A DNA stretch of 49,251 bases from Oscillospiraceae bacterium (GTDB taxonomy: Bacteria > Bacillota > Clostridia > Oscillospirales > Oscillospiraceae). The notes below the pieces were generated by a model. It was not told where the DNA came from and ran no database searches. It worked only from the letters and a program-made list of their open reading frames with translations. The DNA lies in the NCBI GenBank assembly GCA_017516005.1, contig JAFWDU010000016.1:1-49251 (forward strand), in the 5' to 3' direction. The first letter of the stretch is position 1; the number at the start of each line of letters is the position of its first letter. Positions 34,406-47,810 of the stretch are shown in pieces. The translations under genes and the position numbers were made by a program.

Positions 34406-35266
34406 ATGAGCGAATATGTCATTTTTACGGATTCAGCCTGTGACATTCTTCCAGATACCCTAAAAGAGTGGGGTGTCAGATTTGCGGAGCTGACTGTTCA
34501 GTTCAAGGGCTCCGAACAAACCTACCAAAACTATGAGCTGGATTATCATCAGTTCTATGAGAGAATGCGCAGCGGTGAAGTTGCTGTCACCAGCGCAGTC
34601 AATTCGGACTCCTTTGTCCACGCTTTCGAGCCTGCCCTGAAGGAAGGACTCGACATCTTTTATCTTGGATTCTCCACTGGCCTCAGCGCAACGTACCAGG
34701 CGGCATGCATTGCAGCGGATGAGCTTCGCAGTTCCTATCCGGATCGGAAAATTCTGACTGTTGACTCTCTTTCCGCATCCGCAGGATATGGCTTGCTCCT
34801 CTATTTTTGTGTGCAGAAAAAGCAGGCAGGATACTCCATTGAAGAAGTTGCAAAATATGCTGAGGACACGCGTCTGAAACTCTGTCATTGGTTTACAGTC
34901 GATGATCTTGTTTATCTCAAACGCGGCGGCCGTGTCAGTGCGGCAACGGCGCTCCTGGGTGGTATGCTTGGTATCAAGCCGGTCCTTCATGTAGATGATG
35001 AAGGTCATCTGATCAATATGAGCAAAGCCCGCGGCCGGAAGAATTCCATTCGAGCAATGGCAGACGCCTACGGCAAAACCAATCTTGGAGACAAAACCAT
35101 CTTCATCTCACATGGCGACTGCCGAGAGGACGCGGAATACCTCGCAGAAATCCTGAAAGAGGAATACAACGCCAGTGTCAAACTGATCACCTATGTCGGT
35201 CCGGTAATCGGCGCGCACTCCGGTCCAGGTACACTTGCACTTTTCTTCCTGGGATCTGAACGATAA
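34406..35266 (+). CDS. DegV family fatty-acid-binding protein
   Basis: 286-residue cytoplasmic protein of the DegV/FakB class. FakB proteins bind a fatty acid and present it to FakA kinase for phospholipid synthesis. The N-terminal Rossmann-like part has TDSACDILP, VTSAVNSDSF and FSTGLSATYQAA (binding-loop serines); the middle has DSLSASAGYGLL; the C-terminal domain contains RGGRVSAATALLGGMLGIKPVL and the closing GAHSGPGTLALFF. Start ATG 34406 has GAGGTG seven bases upstream. It is monocistronic between its own promoter and terminator. Confidence 0.93.
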   Translation: MSEYVIFTDSACDILPDTLKEWGVRFAELTVQFKGSEQTYQNYELDYHQFYERMRSGEVAVTSAVNSDSFVHAFEPALKEGLDIFYLGFSTGLSATYQAACIAADELRSSYPDRKILTVDSLSASAGYGLLLYFCVQKKQAGYSIEEVAKYAEDTRLKLCHWFTVDDLVYLKRGGRVSAATALLGGMLGIKPVLHVDDEGHLINMSKARGRKNSIRAMADAYGKTNLGDKTIFISHGDCREDAEYLAEILKEEYNASVKLITYVGPVIGAHSGPGTLALFFLGSER

Positions 35267-35283
35267 TATCTAGCCACTCTACC

Positions 35284-35318
35284 AACGGGGATGCCGGAAT
35301 ACGGGATCCCCGTTTTTC
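35284..35318 (+). terminator. Rho-independent terminator of degV-family gene
   Basis: AACGGGGAT (35284-35292) pairs with ATCCCCGTT (35306-35314), followed by TTTTCTC. Confidence 0.85.
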
Positions 35319-35418
35319 TCTCTATCATTTCTCTGGAAAGTCGTCTGGACTCTTCCCTTCCGAATTGAGTTTTATATGTCAAATAGCGCATAGATAGTTG
35401 GATAACGGCAAAAATCCA

Positions 35419-35447
35419 TTGACTATTCTGCGATTTTCGGTTATGCT
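35419..35447 (+). promoter_or_regulatory. upstream promoter of the ATP synthase operon
   Basis: -35 TTGACT (35419-35424), 17-base spacer, -10 TATGCT (35442-35447). Confidence 0.6.
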
Positions 35448-35452
35448 GATTC

Positions 35453-35482
35453 TTGACAGTTTCTTAGCGCAATACATATGCA
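35453..35482 (+). promoter_or_regulatory. second, tandem promoter candidate of the ATP synthase operon
   Basis: Perfect -35 TTGACA (35453-35458), 18-base spacer, weak -10 TATGCA (35477-35482). Lies 34 bases downstream of the first promoter. Confidence 0.45.
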
Positions 35483-35512
35483 TTCTATGCATTTGAAGGG
35501 ATGGAAGCCAGG

Positions 35513-35908
35513 ATGAGAATCGATCCTGCAGTACGTCAGATGACTTGGTACATCACGGTATTTGTGATTCTGCTGAGTGTTCTCATGGAACTTGTTTTTC
35601 TGCTTCTTCACAGATTGGATTATACAGTTCTGCTTGGCAACCTCCTTGGTGCGGCTATTGCAATCGTAAATTTCTTTCTGATGGGACTTGCCGTTCAGAA
35701 GGCGGTCGACCAGGAAGAAAAAGAAGCAAGGAGCACAATCCGTGTTTCACAGACATTGCGGACCATGATGGTTTTTATCACGGCGGGCATCGGCGTTCTG
35801 CTCTCCTGTTTTCATGTCATTGCTGTGATACTTCCTCTTCTTTTCCCCCGCATTGCCATCGCATTCCGACCGTTATATGAGAAACTGCATTCCAACAAAG
35901 AAGGTTAA
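35513..35908 (+). CDS. atpI: ATP synthase subunit I-like membrane protein
   Basis: About 131 residues with four hydrophobic segments (roughly 10-30, 37-60, 83-101 and 103-115). Position directly before atpB and size fit the ATP synthase I family, which helps assemble the c-ring and may handle Mg2+. Start is either ATG 35501 or ATG 35513; AAGGG (35496-35500) abuts the first and lies at a long but workable distance from the second, so 35513 is chosen with low certainty. Sequence similarity within this family is weak, so the call leans on context. Confidence 0.72.
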   Translation: MRIDPAVRQMTWYITVFVILLSVLMELVFLLLHRLDYTVLLGNLLGAAIAIVNFFLMGLAVQKAVDQEEKEARSTIRVSQTLRTMMVFITAGIGVLLSCFHVIAVILPLLFPRIAIAFRPLYEKLHSNKEG

Positions 35909-35939
35909 CTGCTTCGATATGCATTGGAGGTGAATGCAA

Positions 35940-36842
35940 ATGCAAACAGCAACCCGCCGCTTCCGGGCGGTGGATGCCCTGCTCATCATATTAATGCTTC
36001 TTCCCCTTCTATGCGGCATTGTCATTAAAATTCTGTTCGTCCCACCAGGTGAAGGAATGGATATTTCAGGTGCCGCAGTCTTCTTTACCATTCCGCTTCC
36101 AATCCAGAGCATGCCCATTACGGAATCCCAGGTGAACTCCTGGTTAGTTATGCTATTTGTAACTGGATTCTGTCTCTACATGACGCACGGTATCCGTGCC
36201 GGCGTGAAAACGCGCAGGCAGCATCTTGCAGAATGGATTGTGGAAAAAACAGACGGTCTGGTAAAAGACAACATGGGCGAATACTTCGCAGGATTCTCTC
36301 CCCTGATTGGTGCCGTCCTTGCTCTGTCAGCGTGTTCAAGCCTGCTGACACTGCTTGGTCTGTTCCCTCCAACGTCAGACCTTAACATCGTCGGGGGCTG
36401 GGCGCTACTGGTGTTCTGTCTGATCACTTATTACAAGATGAAATGCGGCCCTGTGCATTATCTGAAGAGCTTTGCCGAGCCGGTCGCGCTTCTGACACCT
36501 ATGAATGTCATCAGCGAGATTGCGACTCCTGTTTCCATGGCTTTCCGTCATTTTGGAAACGTGCTCTCCGGCGTTGTCATCTCAACGATCCTGGGAGCTG
36601 CTCTTACTGGCCTGACCACCACGCTCCTTGGATGGCTTCCCGGATTCCTGGGTGACATTCCATTTCTGAAGGTCGGCATTCCAGCGGTTCTCTCCCTCTA
36701 TTTTGACCTGTTCTCCGGCTGCCTTCAGGCATTCATTTTTGCAATGCTGACCATGCTCTATGTTGCCAGTGCGTTCCCAATGGAGGACTACTTCCAGCGC
36801 AGGGAACTAAAAAAGAAAACGCAAAAACAATCTACCAAATAA
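35940..36842 (+). CDS. atpB: F-type ATP synthase subunit a
   Basis: Membrane stator subunit providing the ion half-channels against the c-ring. About 300 residues with five to six helices. The essential arginine lies in SMAFRHFGNVLSG, matching the conserved R-x-F-G-N of helix 5; the SPLIGAVLALSACSSLLTLLGL segment is the earlier conserved helix. ATG 35940 is preferred over 35934 because GGAGG (35926-35930) is nine bases away rather than three. Second gene of the operon. Confidence 0.94.
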   Translation: MQTATRRFRAVDALLIILMLLPLLCGIVIKILFVPPGEGMDISGAAVFFTIPLPIQSMPITESQVNSWLVMLFVTGFCLYMTHGIRAGVKTRRQHLAEWIVEKTDGLVKDNMGEYFAGFSPLIGAVLALSACSSLLTLLGLFPPTSDLNIVGGWALLVFCLITYYKMKCGPVHYLKSFAEPVALLTPMNVISEIATPVSMAFRHFGNVLSGVVISTILGAALTGLTTTLLGWLPGFLGDIPFLKVGIPAVLSLYFDLFSGCLQAFIFAMLTMLYVASAFPMEDYFQRRELKKKTQKQSTK

Positions 36843-37145
<303 letters not shown>

Positions 37146-37163
37146 GGAAGCGAGGGACTGATC

Positions 37164-37662
37164 GTGCAGAATTTGGAAATTATCTCCATCAATTTCTGGC
37201 AGATTTTTGTCTCCCTCCTCAATCTCGTTCTTCTCTTTCTCATTCTAAAGAAGCTCCTTTACAAGCCGGTCAGAAAAGCAATTCAGGAACGTGAGGACGC
37301 TCTGAATCAGCAGTATCAGGCAGCAAGCGATGCGGAAGCCCGAGCAAAAGCCCATGAGGCTGAATGGAATGAGACTCTTCAGAATGCCAACGCCAAAGCG
37401 GATGAAATCATAAAAGCCGCTCAGACAAATGCATCCAGACGCTCAGAAGAGATTGTCAATGATGCAAAAGGCCAGGCAAAGGGTATTCTCACGCAGGCAC
37501 GAAACGAAATTGAGCTGGAACGCAAAAAATCCGAGGATGGAATCAAGCATGAGATTGTGGACATCTCTGCATTGATGGCGGAAAAACTTCTTGGACGCGA
37601 AATCAACCAGGAAGATCATCGTGCATGGATTGACTCCTTCATGCAGGAAATAGGTGAATCGG

Positions 37663-37679
<17 letters not shown>
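37164..37679 (+). CDS. atpF: F-type ATP synthase subunit b
   Basis: Peripheral stalk subunit of 171 residues: one N-terminal membrane helix (about 8-28, NFWQIFVSLLNLVLLFLIL), the LLYKPVRKAIQER hinge, then a long charged coiled coil rich in Ala, Glu and Lys up to about 135, and a C-terminal helix that meets subunit delta. Starts at GTG with GAGGGA upstream. The atpH gene begins 17 bases before its end. Confidence 0.95.
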
Positions 37680-39683
<2,004 letters not shown>

Positions 39684-39689
39684 CGGGAT

Positions 39690-40502
39690 ATGGGAGCCGA
39701 TACCAGAAGCCTTCGGAACCGGATCAAAAGCGTTAATTCCACCCTGCATCTGACAAAGGCAATGGGGCTCGTGGCATCTTCCAAAATGCGCCGTGCAACA
39801 GATGGCATGCTCAAGGGACGCAGTTATGCTGCTTCCGTACAGGAAATCATGTCTCTGCTGTGCGCAAGTCCGGATTGTGCTAAAAACGCATACCTTCTTC
39901 CTCGTGAAGGAAGCCGAACCCGTATCATTGTCATAGCCGGAGACCGCGGTCTTGCCGGCGGATATAACGCGAATATTTTCCGATCCGCAAGAGAGTATCC
40001 AGACGCGGAGTTCATTCCAATCGGCAAGCGTGCATGTGAACGGTTTCACGGTTCCATGCAGACTGTTGAACACTTTACATCCGCAGATGCCGCCGCACTT
40101 GCAAGAAAGCTTTGTGATGAGTATCTCGCCGGCGAATATGACCGTCTTGGGATTCTCTCCACTGTCTATGTTTCTCTTATGACCCAGCGCCCGTCCTTTA
40201 CCTGGCTGCTTCCATTTACGCCGCAGAAGCCGGAACACCCCGCTGATGTTTTGTTTGAACCGGATTCCAATTCCATTCTTCAAACGGCAGTTCCGGAATA
40301 CATCTCCGGCGTTCTAATGGCCTGTGTGCGGGAAAGCTATGCAAGTGAGATTGCCGCCAGACGTATGGCAATGGATTCTGCCGGAAAGAACGCACAGCAG
40401 ATGATCGATGATCTTCAGCTTCAGTACAATCAGGCGCGGCAGGGTGCCATCACTCAGGAAATTACAGAAATCGTTGCCGGAAGCGGCAACGAATCGAGGT
40501 GA
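39690..40502 (+). CDS. atpG: F-type ATP synthase subunit gamma
   Basis: 270-residue central shaft. The N-terminal helix (LRNRIKSVNSTLHLTKAMGLVASSKMRRA) and the C-terminal helix (ESYASEIAARRMAMDSAGKNAQQMIDDLQLQYNQARQGAITQEITEIVAG) are the two coiled-coil strands that insert into the hexamer; the middle is a Rossmann-like domain with VIAGDRGLAGGYN. A little shorter than the common 280-290 residues, mostly in the middle domain. Confidence 0.96.
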   Translation: MGADTRSLRNRIKSVNSTLHLTKAMGLVASSKMRRATDGMLKGRSYAASVQEIMSLLCASPDCAKNAYLLPREGSRTRIIVIAGDRGLAGGYNANIFRSAREYPDAEFIPIGKRACERFHGSMQTVEHFTSADAAALARKLCDEYLAGEYDRLGILSTVYVSLMTQRPSFTWLLPFTPQKPEHPADVLFEPDSNSILQTAVPEYISGVLMACVRESYASEIAARRMAMDSAGKNAQQMIDDLQLQYNQARQGAITQEITEIVAGSGNESR

Positions 40503-42187
<1,685 letters not shown>

Positions 42188-42204
42188 ACACAGCGTAGAA
42201 TAGT

Positions 42205-42237
42205 AAAAACCGGGAGACTTACCGTCTCCCGGTTTTT
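42205..42237 (+). terminator. terminator of the ATP synthase operon
   Basis: Perfect 14-base arms AAAAACCGGGAGAC / GTCTCCCGGTTTTT (42205-42218, 42224-42237), five-base loop. The A/T ends make it usable in both directions toward the convergent fucO gene. Confidence 0.95.
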
Positions 42238-42277
42238 GCATTTTCCGGAATACCGGAAACGACACAATTCGTTTTTA

Positions 42278-43426
42278 TTACATCTGACTGCGATAAAGCG
42301 CAGTGATCTCGGCAACGCTGGTATCTCTCGGATTGCCCGGGCAGCAGGCATCTGCGAAGGCGCTTTCCGAAAGGAATGCAACATCCTCTTCCTTCAGGAT
42401 TCCCTTCAGATTTGCAGGAATACCTACATCCTCTGAGAGCTTTCTGACAGCCGCGATAGTCGCATCGGCGGCCTGATCCTGCGTCATCTGGTCAATGCCG
42501 GCAACACCCATTGCCTTGCCCACTGCGCGATAACGTTCACCTGCGACCGGTTTGTTGTAGTCCAGACCGACAGGAAGGAGAATTGTGCAGGCAACGCCGT
42601 GCGGTGTGTCATACAGCGCACTCAGGCCATGTGCCATCGCGTGCACAATTCCGAGGCCGACATTGGAAAATCCCATGCCAGCGATATACTGGCCAAGTGC
42701 CATGCCTTCTCTTCCGTTAGGATCATTATTGACTGCACTGCGAAGATTTTCGGAAATCAGGCGGATTGCCTCCAAGTGGAACATATCTGAGATAGCACAG
42801 TGTCCTTTTGTAATGTAACCTTCAATGGCATGTGTAAGTGCATCCATTCCAGTTGCAGCAGTCAGGCTCTTCGGCATAGTCGACATCATGTCAGGATCCA
42901 CAACAGCAACTTCAGGAATATCGTTGACGTCCACGCAGACAAATTTCCGCTTCTTCTCCACATCGGTGATTACGTAGTTGATCGTCACTTCCGCAGCCGT
43001 TCCGGCTGTTGTGGGAACCGCAATGGTAAAGACCGCATGCTTTGTTGTCGGTGCAACGCCTTCCAGAGAACGGACGTCTGCAAACTCTGGGTTGTTGATA
43101 ATAATGCCGATTGCCTTTGCAGTATCCATTGCAGAACCGCCTCCGATTGCCACAATGGAGTCGGCCTCTGCCGCCTGAAATGCCGCAACGCCCTTCTGAA
43201 CATTTTCAATGGTCGGGTTTGCTTTGATTTCACTGTAGATCTCATAAGCATATCCTGCTGCATCCAAAAGATCCGTCACCTTTTTGGAAACGCCAAATCT
43301 GACGAGATCGGGATCGGTCGCGACAAGTACTTTTTTGCATCCGTGCGCTTTCAGTTCTGGTACAATGTTCTCAATTGCACCGTGGCCATGATAGGATACA
43401 GGATTTAAAACGATTCGATTTGCCAT
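42278..43426 (-). CDS. fucO: lactaldehyde reductase / L-1,2-propanediol oxidoreductase (iron-containing ADH)
   Basis: 382-residue group III alcohol dehydrogenase. It matches E. coli FucO closely by eye over its length: ANRIVLN at the start, IAIGGGS, AIGIIINNPEFADVRSLEG, VPTTAGTAAEVTINYVITD and GQYIAGMGFSNVGLGIVHAMAH. Iron ligands Asp195, His199, His262 and His276 are all present, one residue offset from E. coli. FucO reduces lactaldehyde from fucose or rhamnose breakdown to 1,2-propanediol; it also acts on other short aldehydes. No fucose or rhamnose gene is nearby, so it may be a general fermentative reductase here. AAGGAGG precedes the ATG. Confidence 0.92.
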   Translation of the reverse strand: MANRIVLNPVSYHGHGAIENIVPELKAHGCKKVLVATDPDLVRFGVSKKVTDLLDAAGYAYEIYSEIKANPTIENVQKGVAAFQAAEADSIVAIGGGSAMDTAKAIGIIINNPEFADVRSLEGVAPTTKHAVFTIAVPTTAGTAAEVTINYVITDVEKKRKFVCVDVNDIPEVAVVDPDMMSTMPKSLTAATGMDALTHAIEGYITKGHCAISDMFHLEAIRLISENLRSAVNNDPNGREGMALGQYIAGMGFSNVGLGIVHAMAHGLSALYDTPHGVACTILLPVGLDYNKPVAGERYRAVGKAMGVAGIDQMTQDQAADATIAAVRKLSEDVGIPANLKGILKEEDVAFLSESAFADACCPGNPRDTSVAEITALYRSQM

Positions 43427-43458
43427 GGGGAAGCCTCCTTATTTCAATTGCTATGCAT

Positions 43459-43486
43459 ATTGTAGCACATGAATTGATGATTTCAA
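43459..43486 (-). promoter_or_regulatory. sigma-A promoter of fucO
   Basis: Minus strand: -35 TTGAAA (43481-43486), 16-base spacer, -10 TACAAT (43459-43464). Confidence 0.72.
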
Positions 43487-43500
43487 GTTTTCCTCTACGG

Positions 43501-44793
43501 CTATTTCCGTTTTCTACTGGTCGTTTTTTTCCTTATTGGGTTTTTGATTCGTTCGGCTTGAACCTGGTCCGCACAAATTGAGTGCACAATCGGCTTCCAA
43601 CCGTCATTATAGAACAGACTGATAATGGCAATCGGCAAATATGTCAGCATAAACAGCGGGAACGTTAGGAGAGATCGGATCTTGCCAGTCACTGAGCACA
43701 CTATACGGTTCCATTCCGTAGCCATTGTGACTGCACCAATTCCGAAAAGCAGAAGATAGGTATTTAAGAATGTTTCGCACACAGAATGCGCAAAGTAACG
43801 GATACTCTCCCCTGCTGCAACAGACCAGATCAGAAACGCGAGATTCAGGCAAAGCGACAATGTCGAAAGCAGGAAGGCCGGCATGATGCTCATTGTCAGA
43901 TCATAACAGGAAAACCGTCCGTGAAACATTCCTCGTATCAGTTTTCCTCCATAGGAACGGAAGACCTGCAGATAACCCCTGCACCATCTGAGCCGTTGAC
44001 GGCAGCTTTGCGCAAAAGTGATCGGCTGTTCATCAAAGAGTTCCGCGTCCGGACAGAAACCAATTGTTTGTCCTCTTAGTACCTGATCCACGGAAAACTC
44101 AATATCTTCCGTAAGTAAATGATACGGCCATGGTCCAATTTTCTTCGCCACCTGATTGCTGAACAGAAATCCTGTGCCAGAGACAGCGCAGCTGGAACCG
44201 AGCAGGGACCTGGCATGGTTCAGATATCGGCTCTCACGCAGGAACCAGAGCGAATATCCCGCGCTGATCCAGCTTGAACCATAATTCTTGGTATTTCGGA
44301 AGCTTGTAACGATTTCGTATCCCTGTGAGAAGGTACGGTTCATATTCTCCACAAAGGTTTCTGAAAGGATATTATCTGCATCAAACACGAAATAGCCGTC
44401 AAAAACATCCGGGTAATCTTTTTGAATTCGGGTCATCAGTTCCTGAAGCGCGTACCCCTTCCCGATTCGATTGGAATCTGCTCTTCGGTAAACAATTGCC
44501 CCAGCCTGATCCGCTACCCTCGCTGTTCCATCCGTACAATTGTCTGCAATGACAAAGGTATGCAGATATTCAGCCGGATAAGTCTGCTTCTGAATGCTGC
44601 GGATCAGATCACTGATCACGGCTTCCTCATTGCGAGCGCAGATCAATACAGCATACCGGTGAATCACTGCAGGCTTTTCCGGTCTGCTCTTTCCTCTGAG
44701 CATCCACACGATCGGAATATACGCAAATTGATAGCAGTAGCAGAGTGTAAATAGCAGTCCAATGCAGAAATTCAAAATCTGAAATGTTTTCAT
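43501..44793 (-). CDS. membrane glycosyltransferase family 2 protein (QxxRW type)
   Basis: 430-residue membrane enzyme. An N-terminal helix (about 5-30) precedes a GT-A domain with VLICARNEEAVI (about 49-60), ADNCTDGT, the metal-binding DAD (138-140), the catalytic TED (228-230) and QRLRW (266-270), the motif set of processive synthases such as hyaluronan, chitin or cellulose synthases. Four or so C-terminal helices (about 290-400) would form a channel or anchor. Start ATG 44793 has GGGAGG seven bases upstream. It follows the VanRS-like pair after 112 bases and could be its target. Polymer product is unknown. Confidence 0.9.
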   Translation of the reverse strand: MKTFQILNFCIGLLFTLCYCYQFAYIPIVWMLRGKSRPEKPAVIHRYAVLICARNEEAVISDLIRSIQKQTYPAEYLHTFVIADNCTDGTARVADQAGAIVYRRADSNRIGKGYALQELMTRIQKDYPDVFDGYFVFDADNILSETFVENMNRTFSQGYEIVTSFRNTKNYGSSWISAGYSLWFLRESRYLNHARSLLGSSCAVSGTGFLFSNQVAKKIGPWPYHLLTEDIEFSVDQVLRGQTIGFCPDAELFDEQPITFAQSCRQRLRWCRGYLQVFRSYGGKLIRGMFHGRFSCYDLTMSIMPAFLLSTLSLCLNLAFLIWSVAAGESIRYFAHSVCETFLNTYLLLFGIGAVTMATEWNRIVCSVTGKIRSLLTFPLFMLTYLPIAIISLFYNDGWKPIVHSICADQVQAERIKNPIRKKTTSRKRK

Positions 44794-44861
44794 CTGATCG
44801 CCTCCCAAGGAAGATCCCGTTATGAAAACATCCTACAGATAATCCGATTAAGTTAAAAGTG

Positions 44862-44882
44862 ATCTGAAGATTAACTTCAGAT
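44862..44882. repeat. inverted repeat upstream of the glycosyltransferase gene
   Basis: ATCTGAAG (44862-44869), five-base spacer, CTTCAGAT (44875-44882), in the only non-coding gap between the kinase and the glycosyltransferase. On the minus strand two TTAA(C/T)TT-like elements sit around it. It might be a regulator site or a short terminator stem; no T-tail is clear. Confidence 0.35.
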
Positions 44883-44905
44883 GAAGCATCCCGTTTCCGA
44901 TTCCT

Positions 44906-46882
44906 TTATGCTTCTTCTGGCAGACCGTAAGTGACTAGAGGCATCATTAGCACGGCCTTGAACAGGTCCCCGTCGATGGTCAGATTCAATGTACCTCCCT
45001 GCAGTTCCGCCATGCTTCGGGCAATGGAGAGTCCCAGACCGTTCCCGTCCGTATTCCTGGAACGGTCTCCCCGTACAAAGCGCTCCATCAGTTCTTCTTC
45101 CGAGATATCCAGTGCCTCTCTTGATGTATTTTTAAAACTGAATACGGCATTCCCGTTCTGTTTTTCCAGCGTCAGAAACACTCTTGTTCCCGGCATCGCA
45201 TACTTGCAGATATTATTCATGAGATTATCAAAAATACGCCACATCCGCCTGCCGTCCGCCATGATAAACAATGATTCATCGCTCTGTTTTGTGATCAGCC
45301 TCAAATTCGCATGTTCGAGCTTCTCTTCGTACTCTCCAGCCGCCTGAGTCAAAAAGACCGCTGCATCGCATGGAACGCAATTCACTTCCAGATTTCCTGT
45401 GGATGCTTTCGAGGCTTCCACCAGATCTTCAATCAGACGCTTCAGCCTGTCGGACTGCCGGACCAAAACCTCTGTGTATTCCCTGATTTTCGGATTCTCG
45501 CAGGGTTCCTCACCAATCAGGGAAGCATAATTGATGATGGAAGTCAGGGGAGTTTTGATATCATGGGACACATTCGTAATCAGCTCTGTCTTCATGCGTT
45601 CGGATCTAAGTCTTTCCTCCACCGCAATTGACATACCAGCAGCTACGGAATTCAGATTCTCTGCATGTTTTCTGAAATCCCACAGCATTCCGGCCGGGTT
45701 CGTCTGATAGCTCAGATTTCCAGAAGCAAGCTCTTCACCTGCTTTGCCCAGCTTCCGCAGGCACAGGCAGAGCCAAATAAAGCACGGGATCAGAATCACA
45801 TGCTCGATCACCCAGAAGAAGGAATAGATATATGAATATGGATACTGGCCGAATAACAGGATGAATTCTGTAACAGTTATTCCAACAATTAAAAGAACTG
45901 AGCGCCAGATTGTTGGGATGCTTCGGATCAGGGCAGCAAACCCTTTTGCAGCATTTTTCGAAATGCTCCAGATCCATTTCATGAATTTCCAAAGCTGACA
46001 CAAAACCATGTATACTGCTGATTTTCTGAAAAGAGTCTTCTGTTTGATTCTGGCTGCTGCAGATATGCATAAGCCCAATGCACCTACAAATGCTCCAAGG
46101 AAATATACAGCAAGAGACCCGACAAAAGCCACACTGCCCCGATATTGCATTTCCTCTAAAGCAAACACACCTGCCAGCAGTGCTGCAACATAGAAAAAGA
46201 GAAGAATATCAATCGGAACTCCATTGAGAGGTCCGGGGATCAGTTCTTCCGTCGTATTTCTTCTTCCGCTTGTGCGCATAAGTCCGATAAAAGCAGATAC
46301 GGATAAAGCAAAAAAAAGAAATGCCAGAAAATAAACAGAATAACGGAAACGAAAGCCTGTTTTTACCGTCCTGTCAATCAGGCGGTACAGATCTCTTTCC
46401 GGGAATCCAGAAACAAAAGCATAGCGAATCTGATAGCAGTGACCAGGAACACTCTCTTTTGGCTTTTGATACAGAACATTTTTATATGTATACCCGTCAA
46501 TTATTTCCTCTGCAACATAGAAATCATTCGGGAAAACCTCCATCCCCTCTTCTGACCGCAGATAGTCTTCTGAAGACGCCAGTACATTCCCATCCATATC
46601 CCAGACGATCATTCTCAGATTTGTCCCATTTGAGGGCAGATAATAGATCTCTTCTGCATCTGAGCCACAATAGTTCTCAACGTCACGAATAATATCATCC
46701 GTCTGACTGGAAAGAACCTCTCTCATGGTTTTTTGAAAAACCTGATCTTTGGAATGTGTGTAAAAACCGGATTCGACGAATAAGAATGCAGAAATAATAC
46801 ATACAGCGCATAGCAGGAAAGAACCAACACAAATAAAGAAAAGAGTACACTTTCCTCCGAGAGATCTCCAGAACCGCTTCAT
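44906..46882 (-). CDS. multi-helix sensor histidine kinase (VanS-like core)
   Basis: 658-residue kinase with an elaborate membrane part: helix 1 (about 12-36), an extracytoplasmic sensor (about 37-178), then helices near 182-202, 222-242, 252-275, 328-346 and 352-376. A HAMP-like linker leads to the HisKA box ITNVSHDIKTPLTSIINY with phospho-accepting His440 and a HATPase domain (NLMNNICKYAMPG, the short FSFKN, NGLGLSIAR). The extra four-helix block between sensor and kinase is unusual. It overlaps its regulator gene by four bases. Confidence 0.92.
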   Translation of the reverse strand: MKRFWRSLGGKCTLFFICVGSFLLCAVCIISAFLFVESGFYTHSKDQVFQKTMREVLSSQTDDIIRDVENYCGSDAEEIYYLPSNGTNLRMIVWDMDGNVLASSEDYLRSEEGMEVFPNDFYVAEEIIDGYTYKNVLYQKPKESVPGHCYQIRYAFVSGFPERDLYRLIDRTVKTGFRFRYSVYFLAFLFFALSVSAFIGLMRTSGRRNTTEELIPGPLNGVPIDILLFFYVAALLAGVFALEEMQYRGSVAFVGSLAVYFLGAFVGALGLCISAAARIKQKTLFRKSAVYMVLCQLWKFMKWIWSISKNAAKGFAALIRSIPTIWRSVLLIVGITVTEFILLFGQYPYSYIYSFFWVIEHVILIPCFIWLCLCLRKLGKAGEELASGNLSYQTNPAGMLWDFRKHAENLNSVAAGMSIAVEERLRSERMKTELITNVSHDIKTPLTSIINYASLIGEEPCENPKIREYTEVLVRQSDRLKRLIEDLVEASKASTGNLEVNCVPCDAAVFLTQAAGEYEEKLEHANLRLITKQSDESLFIMADGRRMWRIFDNLMNNICKYAMPGTRVFLTLEKQNGNAVFSFKNTSREALDISEEELMERFVRGDRSRNTDGNGLGLSIARSMAELQGGTLNLTIDGDLFKAVLMMPLVTYGLPEEA

Positions 46883-47580
46883 TTCTCCCGCTCCTTTACA
46901 ATCTGATATCCCTGTCCGAACACAACCTTGATATAGCGTGGATCACTTGGATTGATCTCCACTTTCTCACGTAGATGTCGGATATGCACAGCGACCGTAT
47001 TATCCGTACCAAACGGGCGTTCTTTCCACACAAGGCTGTAAATTTCTTTTGGAGAGAACACCTTGCCAGGGTTCGAGAGGAGCAGTTTGAGAATCTCATA
47101 CTCCTTAGGAGTTAGTGCGACCGCATCTCCATCAACTGTCACGGATTTTGTCCGATCATCCAATTCGATTCCTCCGACGCTGAAGATATCCTGTCCGCTG
47201 ATGGAACCTCCACCAAGTTTCAGATATCTTCGAAGCTGACTTCTGACTCTGGCAGTCACCTCAAGCGGGCTGAATGGCTTCGTGATATAATCGTCCGCCC
47301 CGAGATTCAGTCCGAGAATTTTATCCGTATCCTCACTTTTCGCTGTGAGCAAAATCACAGGAACATTGCTCCGCTTCCGGATCTCTGAGAGAGCGGTCAG
47401 GCCGTCCATCTCTGGCATCATAATGTCAAGGAGAACAAGATGAAGTTCCTCTTTCTCAATCAGGTCCAAAGCTTTTTTCCCCGTATCTGCTTCAAAAATG
47501 GTATAATCCGAATCTGAAAGGTATATTTTCAATGCATTTACAATGTCTTTTTCATCATCGCATATCAGTATATTCGCCAT
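46879..47580 (-). CDS. OmpR-family response regulator (VanR-like)
   Basis: 233-residue regulator: receiver domain with DDE (8-10), phospho-acceptor Asp52 in LLDIMMP, ILLTAKSED and YITKPF; winged-helix domain with LTPKEYEILKLLLSNPGKVFSPKEIYSLVW, NTVAVHIRHLREKVE and the VFGQGYQIV wing. The pattern is nearest to VanR and similar clostridial regulators. First gene of the pair with the kinase. A clear promoter was not found upstream. Confidence 0.94.
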   Translation of the reverse strand: MANILICDDEKDIVNALKIYLSDSDYTIFEADTGKKALDLIEKEELHLVLLDIMMPEMDGLTALSEIRKRSNVPVILLTAKSEDTDKILGLNLGADDYITKPFSPLEVTARVRSQLRRYLKLGGGSISGQDIFSVGGIELDDRTKSVTVDGDAVALTPKEYEILKLLLSNPGKVFSPKEIYSLVWKERPFGTDNTVAVHIRHLREKVEINPSDPRYIKVVFGQGYQIVKEREK

Positions 47581-47810
47581 TAAACATCACACTCCGATCA
47601 ATATTGTATCTCTAAAGACCATGAAATGAAACTATGGAAGAGATTAAAATCTCATGAAGGCAGTTATCTATCACCTGCCAGAAGGATTGATTCAGTTCCA
47701 TTTGTAAATCTGAGATGGACACCAATCTTGCTTTCCATTCCAATCATCAATTATTCTCTCACTTTGATCAAGCCTCTTGAATCAGCAAGTTAACATTATA
47801 TGATGAATGA
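47581..47810. other. gene-free stretch upstream of the response regulator
   Basis: No credible coding frame on either strand. It contains only short local inverted repeats (GAGATT-AA-AATCTC at 47640-47653 and GGCAG...CTGCC near 47660-47680). The minus-strand TACAAT near 47600 could be part of the regulator promoter but lacks a -35. Confidence 0.4.
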
